The position numbers and the translations under genes were made by a program. The notes beneath the pieces are model-generated. The model was not told where the DNA came from. It ran no database searches and saw only the letters and a program-made list of their open reading frames with translations. This document shows positions 1-6,424 of a DNA stretch of 9,721 nt, one piece after another. Within the stretch, counting starts at the first letter, position 1; each line of letters starts with the position of its first letter. The DNA comes from Tepidiphilus sp. (GTDB taxonomy: Bacteria; Pseudomonadota; Gammaproteobacteria; Burkholderiales; Rhodocyclaceae). The stretch spans positions 1 to 9,721 of the forward strand of contig JAQUGB010000056.1 of assembly GCA_028684345.1 (NCBI GenBank), in the 5' to 3' direction.

Positions 1-321
1 CTGCTCGATCCTTCCCTATGGATCGCTCGTCATCACCCTCACCGCGCTCGAGATCGTGCTCGGCATCGACAGCGTCATCATGATCGCCGTTCTCGTTAGT
101 CGCCTGCCGCCGGAGCGGCACCCCACCATCAAATGCTCGCGCTGAGCTTTCTCGGGGTGATCGGCGCACTCTTCTTGATCGCCGAGCGTTTCGGTTTGCA
201 CGTGCCCAAGGGCTACGTCTATTTCGCCATGGCTTGCTCGGTCGGCGTCGAGATGCTCAACCTCCGCATGCGGCAAAAAATGTCACCAAAACCGGTGAAA
301 CTGCATCCGCCGCGCGAAGCG
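1..321 (+). pseudogene. Decayed TerC-family integral membrane protein gene, 5' end outside window
   Basis: This is a remnant of a TerC-family membrane protein, a family linked to tellurium resistance and metal ion homeostasis. Frame 1 opens with LLDPSLWI, which matches a TerC N-terminus. The reading then moves to frame 2 near position 25 (LVITLTALEIVLGIDSVIMI, then AVLVSRLPPE), the first conserved transmembrane repeat. At about 116 it jumps straight to RHPTIK, which in intact members lies near the C-terminal end, so well over 100 residues of the middle are missing. At 131-133 another frameshift (one A short in ATCAAATG) returns to frame 1, giving MLALSFLGVIGALFLIAERF and the last membrane helix, then a basic tail ending near KPVKLHPP. 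Without the shifts, frame 1 stops at 97-99 and frame 2 at 137-139. The final frame runs on to a stop at 568-570 inside the convergent gene, so the right boundary is approximate. The TerC identity is fairly sure. Confidence 0.75.
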
Positions 322-345
322 GTACTCACCCGAGAAGACGGGACG

Positions 346-399
346 AAAAAAGCGACGGCGGCAGAGCAAGCGGCCGGGAAAGCCTCCGCCCCCTTCGCT
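346..399 (-). terminator. Possible weak terminator after the nitronate monooxygenase gene
   Basis: On the - strand, just after the stop codon at 403, AGCG (396-399) can pair with CGCT (351-354) and GGCGG (386-390) with CCGCC (357-361). A run of six T follows at 351-346. The stem is interrupted and the loop is long (about 24 nt), so this is only a candidate intrinsic terminator. The rest of 322-402 shows nothing else I can name. Confidence 0.2.
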
Positions 400-402
400 G
401 AT

Positions 403-1374
403 TCAGGGCGCGAGTGCCGCGCTGCGCGGCATGGCGCAGGCCGCTTCGTATTCGCGTGCAAGCCGCTCGACGAGCGTCGCCGTCGACACCACCTCATGGA
501 TGAGCGACACGCCGTGCCCCGCGCTCCACACGTCGCGCCAGGCGCGCACCTCCGAACCGATGTCGTGTAGTTTGCCCTTGCCCGAGAGTTGCTGCAGCTT
601 CTCGGGTGTGAGCCCGGCTGCCTCGAGGCTGGGCTGGAGAAAATTGGCATTGACCCCCGAGATCGCGTCGGTATAGACCACGTCGTCGGCACGCGCCTGC
701 AGCAGCATTTCCTTGTAACGCGGCGGCGCCATCGACTCCTCGGTGGCGATGAAACGCGTGCCGAGATAGGCGAAATCGGCCCCGAGCACCTCGGCCGCGC
801 GCACGCCGTAGCCGTCGGAAATCGCCCCGGCCAGGATCAAGGTCCCTTCCCAGAACTCCCGAATCTCGCGCACCAGGCTGAAGGGGCTCTGCGTGCCAGC
901 GTGCCCTCCCGCACCGGCGCACACGGCGATGATGCCATCGACGCCGGCCTCGATCGCCTTGCGCGCGTGCCGCGCCCGGATCACGTCGTGAAAGACGAGC
1001 CCGCCGTAGCCGTGCACCGCCTCCACGATGGCCTGCGGATTGCCCAGGCTGGTGATGACGAAGGGCACGCGATGGGCCACGATGCAGGCCAGATCCTCCT
1101 GCAGGCGGGAATTGGTGTGGTGCACGATGAGATTGACGCCGTAGGGCGCGCAGGGTCGGTCGGGATGCTCGCGCCGAAAGGCCGCCAGCGCTTCCTCGAT
1201 GCGCGAAAGCCAGACTTCGAGCTCGCTCGCCGGTCGGGCGTTGAGCGAAGGAAAAGTACCGGCCACGCCGGCCTGGCAGCAGGCGATCACCAGCTCGGGG
1301 CCGGAAACGAGGAACATGGGCGCGGCGATCACCGGCACACGAAAACGCCCTGTGAAGGCGGCGGGAACGGGCAT
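403..1374 (-). CDS. Nitronate monooxygenase / 2-nitropropane dioxygenase family FMN enzyme
   Basis: This encodes a 323-aa cytoplasmic TIM-barrel flavoenzyme of the NMO/NPD family, members of which oxidise alkyl nitronates using FMN and O2. Near the N-terminus (residues 17-30) is APMFLVSGPELV, the usual first-strand FMN-binding segment. GVNLIVHH follows at about 79-86. CAGAGGHAG at 152-160 holds the family's conserved histidine (H158). GAISDGYGVRAAEVLGADF and LGTRFIATEES then form the usual phosphate-binding C-terminal barrel half, and SGVNANFLQPSL follows. I chose the ATG at 1374 because AGGAG lies 7-8 nt upstream. An in-frame ATG at 1419 has no such site and would sit in the inverted-repeat region. 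The 73-bp gap to the upstream protease gene holds palindromes and a TAGAAT hexamer, so the gene probably has its own regulated promoter. The family is clear. The substrate is not: some relatives act as enoyl reductases or on quinones. Confidence 0.85.
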   Translation of the reverse strand: MPVPAAFTGRFRVPVIAAPMFLVSGPELVIACCQAGVAGTFPSLNARPASELEVWLSRIEEALAAFRREHPDRPCAPYGVNLIVHHTNSRLQEDLACIVAHRVPFVITSLGNPQAIVEAVHGYGGLVFHDVIRARHARKAIEAGVDGIIAVCAGAGGHAGTQSPFSLVREIREFWEGTLILAGAISDGYGVRAAEVLGADFAYLGTRFIATEESMAPPRYKEMLLQARADDVVYTDAISGVNANFLQPSLEAAGLTPEKLQQLSGKGKLHDIGSEVRAWRDVWSAGHGVSLIHEVVSTATLVERLAREYEAACAMPRSAALAP

Positions 1375-1403
1375 GGTCTTCTCCTGAGCGGAATGAAATG
1401 TGC

Positions 1404-1449
1404 CGTTCGATTCTAACATTCGTTCGAAACGGATTTCGAACGATCGTTC
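1404..1449 (-). promoter_or_regulatory. Cluster of palindromic operator-like sites before the nitronate monooxygenase gene
   Basis: CGTTCGAAA (1421-1429) and TTTCGAACG (1434-1442) form a perfect 9-bp inverted repeat around a 4-bp centre, CGGA. Overlapping its right side, GAACGATCGTTC (1438-1449) is a perfect 12-bp palindrome. A further CGTTCGA copy is at 1404-1410. On the - strand, TAGAAT (1415-1410, five of six bases of the -10 consensus) directly follows the large repeat, so a bound protein would cover the -35 region. The site lies between the protease stop codon (1448) and the flavoenzyme start (1374). No T-run follows the stem on the - strand, which argues against a terminator. A dimeric repressor of TetR type is a reasonable guess, but the regulator is not in this window. 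Confidence 0.6.
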
Positions 1450-2794
1450 ATCTCAAATAGCCCCACTGCCGCAGACGCTGCCGGGCATAGGCCGCCGCCT
1501 GACCCTGGCCGCCGCTGCGCTGCAGCACGTCGGCGTAGAGGCGCGCCGCTTCCTGCCGCCGCCCCAGCCCCTCGAGCGAGACGCCGCGCAGAAAGGTGAT
1601 GCCGGCATCCCCCGGCAGCAAGCGGTCGTAGGCCTCCAGCGCAACCAGAGCCTCCTCGTAGCGGCGCTGCTGCAGGGCGGCGGCGGCGAGCACCTTGTGC
1701 GCCTGCGCTTCCTGGGGATAGACGGCGCGGGCATGCTCGGCATAGGAACGCGCCTCGTCGAGCCGGCCGCGTGCGAGCAGGATCTGCGCCAGGCGCAGGT
1801 TGGCGGCGTAATCGTCCGGCGTGAGTGTGATCGCCTCGCGAAAGTGCTGCTCGGCCTCGGTGAGCTTTTTCTCCCCCATCGCCTCTTCTCCGCGACGGCA
1901 ACGCTCGATGGTCGGTCGCAGCGCGCGCAACGGTGCCGTGCGGTCCATGAAGCGCTCGCGCTGCACGGGGAAACGCTCGCCGTCGGCGAACTCGGTCTCG
2001 GCCAGCCACTGCGCCCGCTGGATCCGCTCCTGCGTCATGGGGTGCGTCGAAAACATCGTCTCGAGCAGCCCGGGCTGGTTCTTTTCTTCTTCGAGCAGCA
2101 CCTGATGCAAGCGCACCATGGCGCTTGCCGGGTAGCCCGCGAGCACCAGGTAGCGCTGCCCGAGGTAATCCGCCTCCCGCTCCTGTTCGCGCGAATAAGA
2201 GGCGAGCAAGGCGCTCGCCCCGAGCGCGCCGCCCTGTACCAGCAGCTGCCCCCACTCGCTCCTGCTCGTGGCCGCATCGAGCGCGGTGAGCGCCACCTGC
2301 GCCAGCATCGCCTTGGCCTGCTGCTGCGCCGAGTGGCGCGCGTTGACGTGGCCGATCTCGTGGCCGAGCACTGCCGCGAGCTGCGCTTCATCGTCGAGCC
2401 GCACCAGCAGGGCTCGCGTCACACCGACCGATCCGGCGGGGAAAGTGTAGGCATTGAGGTAATTCGCATTCAGGCCCCGATACGAATAGGGCAGGTGCGG
2501 CCGGTGGCTCACCGCATGCACCCTCGCGCCCACCTCGCCCACATAGGCATTGACCGACGCCTGCTGGATCGGCCCCAGATCCTGCGAGAACTGCTGCGGC
2601 GCCAGCTTCCGGTCGAGCGCGATCTCCTGCGCTTCGCTCATGCCGACGAAGATGGTCTCACCGGTGATGGGCGAAGTGGCGCAGCCAGAAAAGAGCGGCG
2701 CGGTCAGGCTTGCGCCCAGCAGCTTGAGCGCCTCGCGCCGCGTCATTGGCCGGCGGCCGGCGGGATCGCACGTCATCCAAGCGCTATCGTGCAT
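1448..2794 (-). CDS. M48-family zinc metalloprotease with TPR repeats, probable Tat-exported lipoprotein (BepA/YfgC-like)
   Basis: This 448-aa predicted envelope metalloprotease resembles BepA (YfgC), which degrades or helps assemble outer-membrane proteins. The N-terminus has a Tat-like TRREALK motif (18-24), a hydrophobic stretch and a lipobox-like LFSGC with Cys38, so the mature protein is probably lipid-anchored. The catalytic motif HEIGH gives H145, E146 and H149. The third zinc ligand is E205 in EQEREAD, with D209 also conserved. STHPMTQERI downstream matches the segment holding the BepA regulatory histidine. From about residue 300 to the end, alanine- and leucine-rich helix pairs look like three or four TPR units. 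The ATG at 2794 is chosen because AGGAGG stands 5 nt upstream; an in-frame ATG at 2833 lacks a site. It diverges from the methyltransferase gene, with 47 bp between the starts. The family is secure; the Tat route and lipidation are inferred, since F at -3 of the lipobox is not ideal. Confidence 0.87.
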   Translation of the reverse strand: MHDSAWMTCDPAGRRPMTRREALKLLGASLTAPLFSGCATSPITGETIFVGMSEAQEIALDRKLAPQQFSQDLGPIQQASVNAYVGEVGARVHAVSHRPHLPYSYRGLNANYLNAYTFPAGSVGVTRALLVRLDDEAQLAAVLGHEIGHVNARHSAQQQAKAMLAQVALTALDAATSRSEWGQLLVQGGALGASALLASYSREQEREADYLGQRYLVLAGYPASAMVRLHQVLLEEEKNQPGLLETMFSTHPMTQERIQRAQWLAETEFADGERFPVQRERFMDRTAPLRALRPTIERCRRGEEAMGEKKLTEAEQHFREAITLTPDDYAANLRLAQILLARGRLDEARSYAEHARAVYPQEAQAHKVLAAAALQQRRYEEALVALEAYDRLLPGDAGITFLRGVSLEGLGRRQEAARLYADVLQRSGGQGQAAAYARQRLRQWGYLR

Positions 2795-2826
2795 TCTGTC
2801 CTCCTGCGGCAGGGCTGCGGAATCGG

Positions 2827-2848
2827 CTATCATCCCGCTCCATGATAG
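2827..2848. promoter_or_regulatory. Inverted repeat across the methyltransferase start codon; possible promoter -10
   Basis: CTATCAT (2827-2833) and ATGATAG (2842-2848) are a perfect 7-bp inverted repeat with an 8-bp spacer. The right arm contains the ATG of the methyltransferase gene. The left arm contains TATCAT (2828-2833), five of six matches to a -10 box, which would put the transcript start at or beside the ATG. No Shine-Dalgarno sequence is seen before this ATG and no good -35 is seen. It could be an operator, a leaderless promoter or chance. Confidence 0.35.
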
Positions 2849-4119
2849 AAGAAATTCCGCCGGACGCGCTGGGGCAGGTGTTCACGCCCGAGCCCGTGGT
2901 GCGCGCCATGCTGTGCCTGCGCCGCCGCCGCGGGCGCGTCCTGGAGCCTGCCTGCGGCGATGGTGCCTTCCTGCGCTTTCTCGAACCCGGCGCCCTCGCT
3001 TGCGAACTCGACCCGCGCGTGTGTCCGCCGCGGGCGTGCCGCCTCGATTTCTTCGCCCTGCCCGAGCACGAGAAGTTCGCCACCATCATCGGCAATCCGC
3101 CCTATGTGCGCCGCCGCGACGTGCTGCCGGAGACCGCCGCGTGGCTCGATAGCCACCTGCTCGACGGGCATGCCAATCTCTACCTGCACTTCATCGAGAA
3201 AGCGGTGCGCCACCTCGAACCGGGCGGCGAGCTCATCTTCATCACCCCGCGCGATTTCCTCAAAGCCACCGCCGCCCGGCGGCTCAACCGCTGGTTGCTC
3301 ACCGAAGGAAGCTTCACCGAAGTGATCGACACGGGCGATGCGCGCCTCTTTGCCGGGGCCGTGCCCAACTGCCTCATCTGGCGCTTCGAGCGCGGCCGGC
3401 GGGCCCGCACGCTGCGCTATGCCGAGCTGGGGCGGGAGGCCAGCTGGCAGGAGCGGCTCGCGGCGCTCGCCGCCGTTCTGCCCGCCCCCGAAGACGAGGC
3501 CCCGCCGCCGTGGGAAGCGCGCACCGTGCTCGAACACGACGGGCATCTGGCCTTCGTGCGCGGCACGTACCCCCTGCGCCTGTCGCAGATCGCCCGGGTG
3601 TGCGTCGGTGCCGTCTCGGGAGCGGACGAGATCTACGCCGACCCGCGCTGGGCGAACCGCGAATTCGTCTGTTCCTCCACCGTGCGCGATGGCCGAACCC
3701 GACCCATGCGCTTCGTGCGCCCCGGCGAACCGCCGCCCGTCGAGCTTCTCCCCTTTCGCGAGCGGCTCCTTGCGCGGCGCGTGCGGAATTTCGATGAACA
3801 TAACTGGTGGGAATGGGGGCGCACCCATCGACAAAGCGACGCGCCGCGGGTGTACGTGAACGGTCGCACCCGCGCCCCGCGTCCCTTCTTCGTCCACCCC
3901 TGCCGCGACTGGGACGGCAGCGTGCTGGCGATCTTTCCCCACGATCCGCAGCTCGACGTCGATGCGCTCGCCGCCGCGCTCAACGACGAGGTCCCCTGGG
4001 CCGAACTCGGATTCGTGTGCGACGGGCGCTTTCTCTTTTCGCAGCGCAGCCTGGAGCGCGCACCGCTACCCGCTTCCTTTACCCGATTCCTCCCCGGGCA
4101 GTGTGACGACGCGGCGTAA
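2842..4119 (+). CDS. Solitary N6-adenine DNA methyltransferase, TaqI/Eco57I-like
   Basis: This 425-aa protein looks like a class I SAM-dependent DNA adenine methyltransferase of the gamma type (order: SAM site, catalytic motif, target recognition). GQVFTPEPVVRAML at 11-24 is the usual motif X region. RVLEPACGDGAFLRF at 32-46 is SAM-binding motif I. CELDP (54-58) and RLDFF (67-71) fit motifs II and III. NPPY at 85-88 is the catalytic motif for methylating adenine N6. NLYLHFIEKA and ITPRDFLKA follow as in the family. The C-terminal half, from about residue 235, would be the sequence-recognition domain. The start is set at the motif X side; an earlier in-frame ATG at 2746 would run into the divergent protease gene. 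No restriction endonuclease gene is adjacent: the next genes are glutathione synthesis and a protease. It may be an orphan regulatory methylase, a remnant of a restriction system, or a single-chain enzyme whose nuclease is absent. The recognition site cannot be read from the sequence. Confidence 0.85.
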   Translation: MIEEIPPDALGQVFTPEPVVRAMLCLRRRRGRVLEPACGDGAFLRFLEPGALACELDPRVCPPRACRLDFFALPEHEKFATIIGNPPYVRRRDVLPETAAWLDSHLLDGHANLYLHFIEKAVRHLEPGGELIFITPRDFLKATAARRLNRWLLTEGSFTEVIDTGDARLFAGAVPNCLIWRFERGRRARTLRYAELGREASWQERLAALAAVLPAPEDEAPPPWEARTVLEHDGHLAFVRGTYPLRLSQIARVCVGAVSGADEIYADPRWANREFVCSSTVRDGRTRPMRFVRPGEPPPVELLPFRERLLARRVRNFDEHNWWEWGRTHRQSDAPRVYVNGRTRAPRPFFVHPCRDWDGSVLAIFPHDPQLDVDALAAALNDEVPWAELGFVCDGRFLFSQRSLERAPLPASFTRFLPGQCDDAA

Positions 4120-4123
4120 CCGG

Positions 4124-4129
4124 TACAAT
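4124..4129 (+). promoter_or_regulatory. Likely -10 element of the gshA-gshB promoter
   Basis: TACAAT, five of six bases of the -10 consensus, lies just after the methyltransferase stop codon (4117-4119) and 31 bp before the gshA start. A weak -35 candidate, GTGACG, is at 4103-4108 with a short 15-bp spacer. This suggests that the glutathione operon has its own promoter and does not depend only on read-through. Confidence 0.5.
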
Positions 4130-4160
4130 CGCAGACGAACCCTCTGCAAGGATGCCCTTC

Positions 4161-5465
4161 ATGACGGTGCCTCACCTCACGACCGCCCTCACCGGGCCCC
4201 TGCTCGCCATCGAGCGCCAGTTCCTCGAAGAACTGCCGGCGATCGAACAATGGTTCCGCGGCGGCTTTTGCGAGCATACGCCTCCTTTCTACGCCTCCAC
4301 CGACCTGCGCAACGCCGGCTTCAAGCTCGCCCCGGTCGATCTCAACCTCTTTCCCGGCGGATTCAACAACCTCTCCGACGACTTCCTGCCGCTGGCGGTG
4401 CAGGCAGCCCAGGTGGCGATCGAACGCGTCTGCCCCGAAGCCAAGCGCCTGCTGCTCATCCCCGAGAACCACACGCGCAACCGCTGGTATCTCCTGAATA
4501 TCGCCCGCCTGCAGCGCATCCTGCGCCTGGCCGGGCTGGAAGTTCGCATCGGCTCGCTCTTGCCGGAAATCACTGCCCCCACCGAGCTCGAAGCGGCCGA
4601 GGGCGAGCGCGTGCTCGTCGAGCCCTTGGTGCGCCGCGGAAACCGGTTGGGGCTCGCCGACTTCGACCCCTGCGCCATCCTGCTCAACAACGACCTCTCG
4701 GCCGGCGTGCCACCGATTCTGCGCGGACTCAGCGAGCAGAACGTGATCCCTCCCCTGGTGGCGGGCTGGCACACGCGGCGCAAATCGCACCACGCCGAGA
4801 TCTACGCCCGCGTCGCCACCGACTTCGCCGAGGCGATCGGACTCGATCCCTGGTACCTCATTCCGGCGCACCGCGTCGTGTCCGGCCTGGATTTCCAGAG
4901 CAAGGAAGGGGAAGACCGGCTCGCCGACACCGCCGCCGAGCTCTTCGCCGAAATCCGCGCCGCCTACGCCGCCCGCGGCATCGACCAGGAGCCTTTCCTC
5001 GTCGTCAAGGCCGACGCCGGCACCTACGGCATGGGCGTGATGACGGTCAAGGACCCGGCCGAGCTGCGCGAGCTCTCGCGGCGGCAGCGCAACAAGATGG
5101 CCAAGGTGAAGGAAGGACTGGAAGTGCACCAGGTGATCGTGCAGGAAGGCGTGCCCACGTTCGAGCGCCTGGGCGAGGCGGTGTGCGAACCGGTCGTCTA
5201 TATGATCGATCATTACGTGGTGGGCGGATTCTACCGGGTACACACCGAACGCGGCCCCGACGAGAACCTCAACGCGCCGGGCATGCACTTCGAGCCGCTG
5301 CGCTTCGCGGCGAGCTGCTCGCTGCCCGACTCGGGCCTCGCCCCCGACGCCGAACCCAACCGTTTCTACGCCTACGGCGTGGTGGCGCGCCTGGGCTTGC
5401 TCGCCGCCGCCATCGAGATCGAGGAACTCGTCGCCCGTTTCGGCGCGGAAGGAGATACGGCATGA
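4161..5465 (+). CDS. gshA: Glutamate-cysteine ligase, Acidithiobacillus/betaproteobacterial type
   Basis: This enzyme joins L-glutamate and L-cysteine with ATP to make gamma-glutamylcysteine, the first step of glutathione synthesis in the cytoplasm. The 434-aa sequence is not of the E. coli GshA type. It resembles the separate family first defined in Acidithiobacillus ferrooxidans and found in many betaproteobacteria. Conserved-looking segments are STDLRNAGFKLAPVDLNLFP and GGFNNL near residues 48-73, IPENHTRNRW, and LLNNDLS followed by PPLVAGWHTRRKSHHAEIYA. KADAGTYGMGVM, starting at K283, resembles an ATP-grasp-like nucleotide loop. Of two in-frame ATGs (4152, 4161) I prefer 4161, because AAGG at 4148-4151 abuts the first but lies 9 nt before the second. 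The gene overlaps gshB by 4 bp (ATGA), so the two are translationally coupled. The gshB neighbour strongly supports the call. Confidence 0.92.
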   Translation: MTVPHLTTALTGPLLAIERQFLEELPAIEQWFRGGFCEHTPPFYASTDLRNAGFKLAPVDLNLFPGGFNNLSDDFLPLAVQAAQVAIERVCPEAKRLLLIPENHTRNRWYLLNIARLQRILRLAGLEVRIGSLLPEITAPTELEAAEGERVLVEPLVRRGNRLGLADFDPCAILLNNDLSAGVPPILRGLSEQNVIPPLVAGWHTRRKSHHAEIYARVATDFAEAIGLDPWYLIPAHRVVSGLDFQSKEGEDRLADTAAELFAEIRAAYAARGIDQEPFLVVKADAGTYGMGVMTVKDPAELRELSRRQRNKMAKVKEGLEVHQVIVQEGVPTFERLGEAVCEPVVYMIDHYVVGGFYRVHTERGPDENLNAPGMHFEPLRFAASCSLPDSGLAPDAEPNRFYAYGVVARLGLLAAAIEIEELVARFGAEGDTA

Positions 5466-6409
5466 AACTCGCCTTTCTCGTCGACCCTCTGCCCAAGCTG
5501 AAAGTGACGAAGGATTCGTCGATTGCCATGATGCGCGCCGCCCAGGCGCGCGGCCACGAGATCTGGACCTGCCAGCGCGAGGGACTTTGCTGGGAAGAAG
5601 GCACCGTGTGGCTCTCGGCCCAGCTCATCGCGCTGACCGACGGTGGAGCCGGCGCCTGGTACGAGGTCGTCTCCGAAGCGCGCGTGCGCGCCGACCAATT
5701 CGACGCCCTCCTCATGCGCCAGGATCCGCCCTTCGACTTCGAATACCTCACCGCCACCTGGCTGCTGGAGCGCGCCGAGGCGCAAGGGGCCCGCGTCTGG
5801 AACCGGCCGCGGGCGATCCGAGACCATTCGGAGAAACTCTCCATCCTGGAATTCCCGCAGTTTACGCCCGCCACGATGGTGGCGCGCGACCCCGAGCGCA
5901 TCCACGCCTTCATCGACGCTTTGGGCGACGTGATCCTCAAGCCGCTCGACGGCATGGGCGGAAGCCAGATTTTCCGCGTGCATCGCGAGGACCACAACCG
6001 CTACGTGATCGTCGAGACGCTGACGCACCACGGGCACCGTACCATCATGGCCCAGGAATACCTGCCGCAGATCCGCGACGGCGACAAACGGGTGCTCGTG
6101 ATCGCCGGCGAGGTGATGCCCTATGCGCTCGCCCGCATCCCCAAGCCCGGCGAGACGCGCGGCAACCTCGCCGCGGGCGGACGCGGCGTGGCCGTGCCGC
6201 TCACCGAGGCCGAGCGGGAAGTGGCCGAGGCGCTCGCGCCCATCCTGTGGCAGCGGGGGCTTTTGATCGTGGGGCTCGACCTCATCGGCGGACGGCTCAC
6301 CGAGATCAACGTCACCAGCCCCACCTGCATGGTGGAGATCGCGGCCCAGACCGGCTTCAGCGTGGCCAATGAAGTGATCGCGGCGCTCGAGCGCCTTGCC
6401 GCCGCCTGA
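5462..6409 (+). CDS. gshB: Glutathione synthetase
   Basis: This enzyme adds glycine to gamma-glutamylcysteine with ATP to give glutathione, the second step of the pathway. The 315-aa length equals that of the well-known E. coli enzyme (316 aa), and the sequence follows it closely. The N-terminus has FLVDPLPKLKVTKDSS, with the conserved KKDSS-like loop. RQDPPFDFEYLTATWLLERA is followed by NRPRAIRDHSEKL. ILKPLDGMGGSQIFRV is the ATP-grasp substrate and nucleotide region. DGDKRVLVI, ARIPKPGETRGNLAAGGRG (the flexible glycine-rich lid) and GLDLIGGRLTEINVTSPTC (metal and ATP-binding C-terminal strand) complete the fold. The start ATG at 5462 overlaps the gshA stop and has GGAG a short distance upstream at about 5450, inside the end of gshA. 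The 3' end faces the stop codon of the cation ATPase, 15 bp away, and I see no terminator between them. Confidence 0.96.
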   Translation: MKLAFLVDPLPKLKVTKDSSIAMMRAAQARGHEIWTCQREGLCWEEGTVWLSAQLIALTDGGAGAWYEVVSEARVRADQFDALLMRQDPPFDFEYLTATWLLERAEAQGARVWNRPRAIRDHSEKLSILEFPQFTPATMVARDPERIHAFIDALGDVILKPLDGMGGSQIFRVHREDHNRYVIVETLTHHGHRTIMAQEYLPQIRDGDKRVLVIAGEVMPYALARIPKPGETRGNLAAGGRGVAVPLTEAEREVAEALAPILWQRGLLIVGLDLIGGRLTEINVTSPTCMVEIAAQTGFSVANEVIAALERLAAA

Positions 6410-6424
6410 GCACGGCAGCGCGCC

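Noticed and set aside
1421..1442. Inverted repeat as an intrinsic terminator of the protease gene
   Set aside because: The stem is only moderately GC-rich and no T-run follows it on the - strand. Overlap with a second palindrome and a -10-like box fits an operator better.
2746..2841. Upstream start of the methyltransferase at 2746
   Set aside because: The added residues do not resemble the family, which starts shortly before GQVFTP, and they would overlap the coding start and ribosome site of the divergent protease gene.
1400..2845. Long + strand open frame of 481 codons opposite the M48 protease
   Set aside because: It is antisense to a protease with an intact HEIGH motif and TPR repeats, and shows no domain of its own.
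3633..5288. Long - strand open frame of 551 codons across the methyltransferase and gshA
   Set aside because: It is antisense to two well-supported genes, is rich in histidine, arginine and glycine, and has no recognisable domain. Such frames are expected at this GC content.
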